Below the pieces are notes generated by a model, which saw nothing but the letters and a program-made list of their open reading frames with translations, ran no database searches and was not told the origin of the DNA. DNA of 12,478 bases, from assembly GCA_900314165.1 (NCBI GenBank), contig OMUE01000130.1:1-12478 (forward strand). Direction: 5' to 3'. This stretch comes from an uncultured Acidaminococcus sp. (GTDB lineage: Bacteria > Bacillota_C > Negativicutes > Acidaminococcales > Acidaminococcaceae). The position numbers and the translations under genes were made by a program. Numbering within the stretch: position 1 is the stretch's first letter; every line of letters begins with the position of its first letter. Of this stretch, positions 1 through 5,878 are shown piece by piece.

Positions 1-91
1 AGTTTACAAAAATACCTGAAAAAAATTGTAAAATAGTTTATAATAATTAACATGACAAGGAATGTTTTGTACAGCTGTGCGAATTCAATGA

Positions 92-120
92 ATGTTATGA
101 AAATCTGACCTATATATAAT
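92..120 (+). promoter_or_regulatory. candidate promoter for the radical SAM gene
   Basis: A perfect TATAAT lies at 115-120 inside an AT-rich leader. The best -35 at a 17-base spacing (92-97, ATGTTA) matches TTGACA at only three of six positions, so the assignment is weak. A second TATAAT lies at 39-44. Transcription from the nearer box would begin near 127 and leave a leader of about 60 bases before the start at 188. Confidence 0.3.
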
Positions 121-187
121 AGGAAGTAAAACCCCAAAAACAGCAAAAAACATCCGTGAAATTATGCGAAGACGGAGGCTGCCTCTT

Positions 188-1096
188 ATGTTTGGCTTAT
201 ATTTTGATGATTATGAGACACCGGTATTCCGGCCACCCAGTGAAGCCAGAAGCTTCATCCTGCGGGTCACCAGGGGCTGCGCCCACAATACCTGTACGTT
301 CTGCGCTATGTATAAGGACGTGCAATTTGCCGTGTGTCCCGATGAGGAGATTTCCCGACAGATTGCCATGGCGGCGAAATATGCCCAGAAATACGTCCAG
401 CGCATCTTCCTGGCAGACGGGGATGCCCTGGTGCTCAGCACGGAAAAGCTGCTGAAGATCCTGGCAGTGCTCTATAAGACGTTCCCCAACCTGCAGCGGG
501 TCACGTCCTATGCAGGGCCCAAAGATATCCTGCGCAAGTCCGATGAAGAGCTCATAGCCCTCAGGGAAGCAGGCCTGAAGATGCTGTACTTTGGCCTGGA
601 GACCGGGGACAACGAGCTGCTGGCCCGGATCAAGAAAGGCGTTACGACGGCAGAAGCCATTGCGGCCGGCCAGAAGGTGGTCCGTTGCGGCATGAAGCTG
701 TCTATGATGGTCATTGCAGGATTAGGCGGCAAGGCGGACAGTGAGCGCCACGCTATAGAGACCGGCAAGGCCATTACGGCCATCCAGCCCAACATGCTCA
801 GTGTGCTGACCCTGCGGCTGTACAAGGGTACGGAGATGCTGCGGCAGTTTGAGGAGGGGCAGTTCGAGTTGCTGTCGCCTGCAGGCCTTGCGGAAGAAGC
901 CCATACGCTCATTGCCAACACGTTCATCGAGCTCGGCAGGCATACCCTGTTCCGCAGCAACCATATTTCCAACTACGTACCCCTGGCCGGTACGCTGCCT
1001 CAGGATAAGGACAAGCTGCTGGCCCAGCTGGACGAAGCCAAGGCAAAATTATCGAAATTGACGGATTGGGAAGTTTATACTAATATGGAATATTAG
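188..1096 (+). CDS. radical SAM protein, function unknown
   Basis: Protein of 302 residues with a radical SAM iron-sulfur core. The cluster-binding cysteines are C31, C36 and C39 in the segment GCAHNTCTFCAMY, a CX4CX2C spacing in place of the textbook CX3CX2C. I recall this spacing from a family of uncharacterised COG1032-like proteins. Further family-like pieces are ADGDALV near 77-83, FGLETG at 135-140 and SNHISNYVPLAGTLPQDK near 257-274. The fold implies SAM cleavage to a 5'-deoxyadenosyl radical, but the substrate cannot be read from sequence. An in-frame ATG at 164 would give 310 residues. I prefer 188 because GGAGG at 174-178 sits nine bases before it and the extra MRRRRLPL has no family match that I recognise. 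The gene stands alone, with a 170-base gap and no clear terminator after it. Confidence 0.85.
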   Translation: MFGLYFDDYETPVFRPPSEARSFILRVTRGCAHNTCTFCAMYKDVQFAVCPDEEISRQIAMAAKYAQKYVQRIFLADGDALVLSTEKLLKILAVLYKTFPNLQRVTSYAGPKDILRKSDEELIALREAGLKMLYFGLETGDNELLARIKKGVTTAEAIAAGQKVVRCGMKLSMMVIAGLGGKADSERHAIETGKAITAIQPNMLSVLTLRLYKGTEMLRQFEEGQFELLSPAGLAEEAHTLIANTFIELGRHTLFRSNHISNYVPLAGTLPQDKDKLLAQLDEAKAKLSKLTDWEVYTNMEY

Positions 1097-1169
1097 GATG
1101 TGGTCTGTTTTTTGGACTGCATCGTTACACTAAACTGTGAAATCGGCACTTATAGCTTTTTCAACATAT

Positions 1170-1221
1170 GTCCGCCCTTTTCAAGGGCGGGGGACCATCC
1201 GTAGGATGGTGGTGGGTTTGT
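1170..1221 (+). repeat. two-hairpin intergenic repeat, copy A
   Basis: Two adjacent perfect hairpins. The first pairs CCGCCCTT (1172-1179) with AAGGGCGG (1183-1190) around TTC. The second pairs ACCATCC (1194-1200) with GGATGGT (1204-1210) around GTA. A tail GGTGGGTTTGT follows. The same element recurs at 3937-3990 with the first hairpin and tail almost unchanged and a different but still paired second stem. It lies upstream of, and in the same direction as, the NlpC/P60 gene. It may be a small palindromic mobile repeat or an RNA structure. No T-run follows it, so it is not a classical terminator. Confidence 0.85.
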
Positions 1222-1266
1222 GGTGCCGCCCGTTCGAAATAGCAAGAAGAAAAGAGGCAACGTGTA

Positions 1267-1962
1267 ATGCATGTACAGAAGATTATCACGGCCCTGCTCC
1301 TGGCCCTTCTGGCTCTGCCATTGCCGGCCGGCGCGGCGAACCCGGCTCTGAAGGTGGGGGACAAGGGCTGGAAGGTCAAGACGGTGCAGATCAAGTTCAA
1401 TGTCCTTGGTATCAAGACCCCGACCACGGGGAAATATACGAAGACCCTGGAACAGCAGGTCAGGGAGTTCCAGAAGAGCCATAAGCTGTCGGCCACGGGC
1501 AAAGTGGACGACAACACGTACCACAGGATCCTGGAAGAAGCCTTCTTCAAAGAGGGCATCCACGGCGTAAAGGGCAAGGACGTGGTGAAGACAGCCTCCC
1601 GCTACAAAGGAGTGCCCTACAGCTTCGGAGGTACCACGCCCAGGGCTTTCGATTGTTCCGGCTACGTGCAGTATGTATTCCGGCAGCACAAGGCCAAGCT
1701 CCCCAGGACGGCGGACCTGCAGTACGAAAAGGGCCTGTTTGTGACCCAGAGGCAGCTGCAGCCCGGGGATCTGGTGTTTTTCACGACCTATGAGCCGGGG
1801 GCGTCCCACGTGGGCATCTACGCAGGCAACGGCATGTTCTGGAATGCCACGTCCTCCCAAGGGGTACGGCTCAGCAGCCTGAAAGAGGATTATTGGAAAC
1901 AACGGTATTACGGAGCCAAACGCGTATTGGTTCCGACGGATGGGAAGAGTTCTTACAGATAA
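1267..1962 (+). CDS. secreted peptidoglycan-binding NlpC/P60 endopeptidase
   Basis: Protein of 231 residues predicted to cleave peptide bonds in peptidoglycan stems outside the membrane. Residues 1-24 form a signal peptide with a positive start, a leucine/alanine core and an AGA cleavage region. There is no lipobox cysteine. Residues about 28-90 match a PG_binding_1 domain (VGDKGWKVKTVQ, then a TGKYTKTLEQQVREFQK segment). Residues about 103-224 are an NlpC/P60 domain with catalytic C130 in FDCSGYVQYVF and H181 in SHVGIYAGNG. The third catalytic position, usually His in a HAS-like motif, appears to be N193 in FWNATSSQG. Asn or Gln is tolerated there in some family members, so the protein may still be active. 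GAGG at 1254-1257 supports the start. The regulator gene begins 21 bases after the stop, so the two are probably co-transcribed. Confidence 0.92.
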   Translation: MHVQKIITALLLALLALPLPAGAANPALKVGDKGWKVKTVQIKFNVLGIKTPTTGKYTKTLEQQVREFQKSHKLSATGKVDDNTYHRILEEAFFKEGIHGVKGKDVVKTASRYKGVPYSFGGTTPRAFDCSGYVQYVFRQHKAKLPRTADLQYEKGLFVTQRQLQPGDLVFFTTYEPGASHVGIYAGNGMFWNATSSQGVRLSSLKEDYWKQRYYGAKRVLVPTDGKSSYR

Positions 1963-1983
1963 AAAGAGGCAGGGGGTAGCGAT

Positions 1984-3864
1984 ATGATTAGGGAACGCCG
2001 TAATAAGGAAAAATTGACGAGCTATTACAATAAATTTATCGATGAGGGGATTATCGATCCCAATGTCCATCCCTGGGTGGCTGAATCCTGGCGCCGCTGC
2101 GAAGCCAGGAAACTGCCGCACGAAGTTATGCCCGTGGATGGGGTACGGCTGACGGCCGCAGAATTGGAAAAACAGCTGTCCATCCACAAAGATGTGGTGG
2201 AATATGTGGACGGACTGTTTGAACAGAACAAGCAGTATTTCAATTCCCATAACCTGAGCATGCTGCTGGTAGATGGGGACGGTTATGTGCTGAAAAATTA
2301 TGCACTGCCCTTCTTCCAGAGAAGCATCGAGGACATCCAAGGCATGCGGGTCCTGGAAGAGGATGTGGGTACGTCCAGCATTTCCGTGGCCAGAGCCCAC
2401 AATGTGCCCTTCCTGATGTTTGGACCGGAAATGTGGATCCGGGAAAGCCATTCCGGTGACGCCTGCTCCGCTCCTATCGTAGTAGCCGGCCAGAGCCGTT
2501 ATATCGTGGCTATCTTCTCCCTGGATCAGAATGAGCTGCCCTATGACATTTTGCTGAGCCTGCTCATGACCATGAAGTATTCCATCGAGAACTACCTGAA
2601 CATGCTGGAATACTGGAAGGTCTGCGGCCTGATTTCTGAAGAGATCCCGGCCTCTGTGTACTGGCTGAATAAGGACGGGACCCTGCGTTATGCCAACACC
2701 AACGGCAAGAAGCGCCTGGAAGGCAGGAACCGTCTGGATGAGGTGTTCCTGAACTACGAACACATCCCTATCCAGAAAGCCATGAACGGCAAGAGTACCC
2801 TGCGCAAGGAAATTACCTGGATTACCCAGGACAGGACGTTTGAAGATGTGACCACGGTCCTGCCGGTGAAGATCGGCGGCAAGGTGGACAGCATCGTCAT
2901 TATCTCCATGTCCATAGAAGACCTGAAGACCACCATCGCCCATGCCACGGGCTACAGCTCCCGCTACAGCCTGTACAGCATGGTGGGCAACTCCACAGAA
3001 TTCCTGGCCCTACAGCATAAAGCTGCCCGGGTGGCCCGTGGGGACAACAACCTGCTGCTGCAGGGCGAACCGGGCACGGGCAAACAACGCCTGGCCCACG
3101 GAATCCACCAGGCCAGCCCCAGAGCCGCGGCACCCCTCATTACGGTCCGGGGCCACGAGGGCACGGAAAAGGAACTGGAAGCAGAATTCTTCGGAAGCGA
3201 CGACGGGGCAGGCCATGTGACCGCCGGCAGCCTGGAACTGGCTAACGGGGGCACCCTGTTCCTGGATGAAATCGAAAAATTCCCTACCCGGCTGGAAGAC
3301 ATCCTGGCCGATGCCCTGCGCAACGGTGTGCTGAACCGGGATACGGGGACCCGCCGGAAATTCAATGTGCGGGTCATTGCGGCCTGCGACTCCAACCTGA
3401 AACGGCTGACGGATAAAGGCTTGTTCTCCCGCAGCCTGTACGAACTGGTCATCGGTACGGTCATCCGGGTACCGCCCCTGCGGGAACGGGTGGAGGACGT
3501 GGAAGTCATTGCCAACCATATCCTGACGGAAATGGCAGCCCGGCACAATATGCCCAGCAAGACCCTGTCCAAGGAAGCACTGCACATGCTGAACAGCTGC
3601 CAGTGGCCCGGCAACATCAAACAGCTGCAGGGGGTCATCGAGCAGGCCTTCTTCCATACGGCTGGCAGCGTTATCGAAGCCTCCCATATCAAGCTGCCCG
3701 GTGAGCACCGCATCGAAAAGTCCTGGAAGCACGACAAGGATGCATTTGTGGCGGCCTGGAAGCAGGCAGGGGGCAATATCAGTAAATTGGCTCTTATGCT
3801 TGACGTAAGCCGCGTTACCCTGTATCGTTATCTGAAGAAATACGATCTGGGCCCCAATAAATAA
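1984..3864 (+). CDS. AcoR-like GAF/AAA+/Fis transcriptional regulator with degenerate AAA+ motifs
   Basis: Protein of 626 residues laid out like AcoR-type enhancer-binding proteins. It has an N-terminal SWRRC motif (35-39), a GAF-like sensor domain (about 85-205, with EDVGTSSISVA and HSGDACSAPI), a PAS-like segment (about 218-310), an AAA+ domain (about 330-570) and a Fis-type helix-turn-helix (about 585-620). Walker A is GEPGTGKQ (361-368) and Walker B is GGTLFLDE (422-429). The GAFTGA loop that contacts sigma-54 is missing: the segment after EFFG reads SDDGAGHVTA and is about four residues short against NtrC. The FRxDLYYRL arginine-finger region reads FSRSLYELV, and the sensor II GNVRxL reads GNIKQL. 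It therefore probably does not drive sigma-54 open-complex formation and may act like TyrR on sigma-70 promoters. Its ligand is unknown. RBS AGGGGGT is at 1971-1977. No metabolic operon lies beside it. Confidence 0.88.
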   Translation: MIRERRNKEKLTSYYNKFIDEGIIDPNVHPWVAESWRRCEARKLPHEVMPVDGVRLTAAELEKQLSIHKDVVEYVDGLFEQNKQYFNSHNLSMLLVDGDGYVLKNYALPFFQRSIEDIQGMRVLEEDVGTSSISVARAHNVPFLMFGPEMWIRESHSGDACSAPIVVAGQSRYIVAIFSLDQNELPYDILLSLLMTMKYSIENYLNMLEYWKVCGLISEEIPASVYWLNKDGTLRYANTNGKKRLEGRNRLDEVFLNYEHIPIQKAMNGKSTLRKEITWITQDRTFEDVTTVLPVKIGGKVDSIVIISMSIEDLKTTIAHATGYSSRYSLYSMVGNSTEFLALQHKAARVARGDNNLLLQGEPGTGKQRLAHGIHQASPRAAAPLITVRGHEGTEKELEAEFFGSDDGAGHVTAGSLELANGGTLFLDEIEKFPTRLEDILADALRNGVLNRDTGTRRKFNVRVIAACDSNLKRLTDKGLFSRSLYELVIGTVIRVPPLRERVEDVEVIANHILTEMAARHNMPSKTLSKEALHMLNSCQWPGNIKQLQGVIEQAFFHTAGSVIEASHIKLPGEHRIEKSWKHDKDAFVAAWKQAGGNISKLALMLDVSRVTLYRYLKKYDLGPNK

Positions 3865-3879
3865 AACATGTACCTATTT

Positions 3880-3916
3880 ACAAGGGCTGTGTACATTACA
3901 TGGCCCTTGTTGTTTG
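3880..3916 (+). terminator. rho-independent terminator after the regulator gene
   Basis: The arms ACAAGGGCTGTGTA (3880-3893) and TACATGGCCCTTGT (3897-3910) form a 14-base-pair stem with a CAT loop. All pairs are Watson-Crick except two central G-U wobbles. A short T-rich tail (TGTTTG) follows. It starts 15 bases after the regulator stop and separates that unit from the trmB operon. Confidence 0.8.
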
Positions 3917-3936
3917 AAAGAGCATTTAAATCACAA

Positions 3937-3990
3937 GTCCGCCCTTTTTAAGGGCGGGGGACCGTTTCGAAGAAACGGTGGTGGGTTTGT
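3937..3990 (+). repeat. two-hairpin intergenic repeat, copy B
   Basis: Same plan as the copy at 1170-1221. The first hairpin is CCGCCCTT/AAGGGCGG, with only its loop changed (TTT for TTC). The second hairpin, ACCGTTTC (3961-3968) with GAAACGGT (3972-3979) around GAA, has a new sequence that still pairs perfectly and is one pair longer. The tail GGTGGGTTTGT is identical. It lies between the regulator terminator and the trmB ribosome site, so it may be transcribed as part of the operon leader. Confidence 0.87.
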
Positions 3991-4021
3991 CTATATAGAA
4001 ATCTTTAGGAGGACATTATCT

Positions 4022-4663
4022 ATGCGTTTGCGTAAGAAGCCCTGGATTCCCCAGGCTTTGGAAGACTATACGGGCAAAGAGCTCATTGAAACGGATCTGG
4101 AACAATACAAAGGCCATTGGTCCGAAACCTTTTTCGGAGGCAGTCCGGTCCATATGGAAATCGGCTGCGGCAAGGGCCAGTTCCTGGCTACCATGAGCCA
4201 GCTGCACCCGGATATAGGCTATCTGGGCATGGAAACCCAGCGGGAAGTCTGCTACTATGCCGTGAAAAAGATTCGGGAGCAGGAATTGACTAATGCCCGT
4301 ATCATCCGGGCCGATGCGGCCAATCTGCTGGCCTGGTTCGCACCGGGCGAAGTGGATGAGCTGTACCTGAACTTTAGCGATCCCTGGCCGAAAGCCCGCC
4401 ATGCCAAACGGCGGCTGACCTATCGGACGTTCCTGGCGGAGTACAAGCAGATCCTGAAACCCGGCGGCCACCTGCGGTTCAAGACGGACAACGATGACCT
4501 GTTCGCGTTTTCCGTCGAGGAATTCAAGGAATTCGGCCTGGAGATCCTGGCCCTGACTACGGACCTGCATCACACGGATCTCCTGAACGAAGCCCAGACG
4601 GAATACGAAATGAAGTTCAGTGCCAAAGGCAAAACCATTAATTTCTGCGAAGTCAGGTTTTAA
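4022..4663 (+). CDS. trmB: tRNA (guanine-N7-)-methyltransferase
   Basis: Protein of 213 residues, a normal length for Gram-positive-type TrmB. It transfers a methyl group from SAM to N7 of G46 in the tRNA variable loop, in the cytoplasm. The SAM-binding motif is MEIGCGKGQF (45-54), followed by the family signature LYLNFSDPWPKARHAKRRL (114-132) and the C-terminal TEYEMKFSAKGKTIN (193-207). These three blocks are diagnostic. The chosen start at 4022 has AGGAGG at 4007-4012. The frame is open upstream to 3914, but that would translate the hairpin repeat and has no family support. It is the first gene of an operon: ftsW starts 15 bases after its stop. Confidence 0.96.
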   Translation: MRLRKKPWIPQALEDYTGKELIETDLEQYKGHWSETFFGGSPVHMEIGCGKGQFLATMSQLHPDIGYLGMETQREVCYYAVKKIREQELTNARIIRADAANLLAWFAPGEVDELYLNFSDPWPKARHAKRRLTYRTFLAEYKQILKPGGHLRFKTDNDDLFAFSVEEFKEFGLEILALTTDLHHTDLLNEAQTEYEMKFSAKGKTINFCEVRF

Positions 4664-4678
4664 AGGAGCAGCAGAGTC

Positions 4679-5878
4679 ATGAATAAGAAGTTCCTGATCT
4701 GGGATAATGCCAAGGATGCCATGCTGTCTCTGGTGTTGTTCCTCATGCTCATTGGCTGTGTCAATGTATTTTCCGCTAGTTTCGTAGAGGCGGAATCCAT
4801 GTTCAAAAGCGGCTATCATTATCTGTTCCGGTACATCCTGTTTGCCGTCACCGGCTTTTTCATTATGTGGTACGTGGGCTACAAGATGGATTACCATTCT
4901 TTCTTCCGCTATAAAGGACTGATCTACGCCGGCATGTTTGCCGCGCTGGTGTACGTGGATGCCTTCAGCCGGTCCGTCAAAGGGGCTCAGCGCTGGATCA
5001 TCCTTGGCCCCATCTCCTTCCAGCCTTCTGAGTTCGTAAAATTAGGGGTCCTTATCATCGGTGCCTCCTATTTGGGAAAACTCATGGAAAAAGGTCGGAA
5101 ACCCCATCTGTATAAAATGGATGTGAACCAGGCCTTCCTGGGAGCCCTGCTGCTTGCGGCCCTGGTCTATAAGCAGCCCGATATGGGCACAGCGGCCATC
5201 ATCCTGGCCCTGATGCTGGTGCTGTACTTCGTTGCCGGCATGCCCGGGAAGGAAATGGCGGCCGTACTGGGCCTGGGCCTGGGGGCAGCTGCCCTCATGA
5301 TCATCCGGGAACCCTACCGGTTCAACCGGGTGAAGGTCTGGTTCGATCCCTGGGTGGATCCTCAGGGTGCCGGCTATCAGACTGTCCAATCCCTGGTGTC
5401 CATCGGCAGCGGAGGGCTGATTGGCAATCCCCTGGGAATGGGAACCGGGAAATTCTTCTATCTGCCGGAAGCCCATACGGACTTTGCTTTTGCGATTTTC
5501 TGCCAGGAGTGGGGCTTTTTGGGCGCCCTATTTCTGATGGTCCTCTTTATCCTGCTCTGCGCCAGCATGTACGCCATTGCCAAAGAGACCCGGGACAGAA
5601 GCGGCTTCCTGCTGGTAACAGGAGCCAACTTTTTCCTGGTAGGCCAGGCAGTGGCCAATATGGCCATGGTCTGCGGTATCCTGCCGGTCATAGGCGTACC
5701 CCTTACCTTCATCAGCTACGGGGGCACATCCCTGTGGGCTTCCCTTATTGCCGTGGGGCTTGTGATCTCCGTGTACCGTCATGAGCTGAAGACGGCCCAG
5801 GAGCAGCAGCCTGAGCCTGCGCCCAGGTTCCGTCCTTCTCCCGGCTACCGGGTTCAGGAAAGAAGGTGGCGTCCATGA
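4679..5878 (+). CDS. ftsW: FtsW/RodA/SpoVE-family SEDS peptidoglycan polymerase
   Basis: Integral membrane protein of 399 residues with about ten hydrophobic segments. SEDS proteins polymerise lipid II into glycan strands together with a class B PBP. Visible signatures are KGAQRWIILGPISFQPSE (101-118), YKQPDMGTA (164-172), GYQTVQSLVSIGSGG (232-246), LPEAHTDFAFA (262-272) and GVPLTFISYGGTSLW (339-353). D268 in the HTD motif matches the aspartate proposed as catalytic in SEDS enzymes. The C-terminal tail (about 372-399) is cytoplasmic and rich in Pro, Gln and Arg. RBS AGGAG lies at 4664-4668. The stop overlaps the PBP start in an ATGA, implying translational coupling. Family signatures alone do not separate FtsW from RodA or SpoVE. 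The linked PASTA-bearing PBP favours an FtsW/SpoVE role. Confidence 0.92.
   Translation: MNKKFLIWDNAKDAMLSLVLFLMLIGCVNVFSASFVEAESMFKSGYHYLFRYILFAVTGFFIMWYVGYKMDYHSFFRYKGLIYAGMFAALVYVDAFSRSVKGAQRWIILGPISFQPSEFVKLGVLIIGASYLGKLMEKGRKPHLYKMDVNQAFLGALLLAALVYKQPDMGTAAIILALMLVLYFVAGMPGKEMAAVLGLGLGAAALMIIREPYRFNRVKVWFDPWVDPQGAGYQTVQSLVSIGSGGLIGNPLGMGTGKFFYLPEAHTDFAFAIFCQEWGFLGALFLMVLFILLCASMYAIAKETRDRSGFLLVTGANFFLVGQAVANMAMVCGILPVIGVPLTFISYGGTSLWASLIAVGLVISVYRHELKTAQEQQPEPAPRFRPSPGYRVQERRWRP

Noticed and set aside
3..32. Inverted repeat TTTACAA-N16-TTGTAAA near the left edge, close to a TATAAT at 39-44
   Set aside because: Seven-base arms in very AT-rich sequence are easily random, no matching -35 is present, and it is over 150 bases from the gene. 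Not enough to call an operator.
164..187. Upstream ATG at 164 as the start of the radical SAM gene
   Set aside because: It lies before the good GGAGG at 174-178, which is spaced correctly for 188, and would add an unsupported MRRRRLPL.
1097..1169. Terminator after the radical SAM gene
   Set aside because: A T-run occurs (1108-1113) but no preceding GC-rich stem, and I found no convincing hairpin before the repeat at 1170.
1150..2943. Long open frame on the minus strand, 597 codons
   Set aside because: It covers the NlpC/P60 and regulator genes, both of which have clear family motifs. The translation is rich in His, Gly, Gln and Pro, typical of antisense frames in GC3-rich genes.
3914..4021. 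Upstream extension of trmB by 36 codons
   Set aside because: It would translate the hairpin repeat. AGGAGG at 4007-4012 fits the start at 4022, and the 213-residue length is normal.
4016..4897. Minus-strand open frame of 293 codons opposite trmB and ftsW
   Set aside because: It crosses two clear plus-strand genes and has no motif or ribosome site that I can support.
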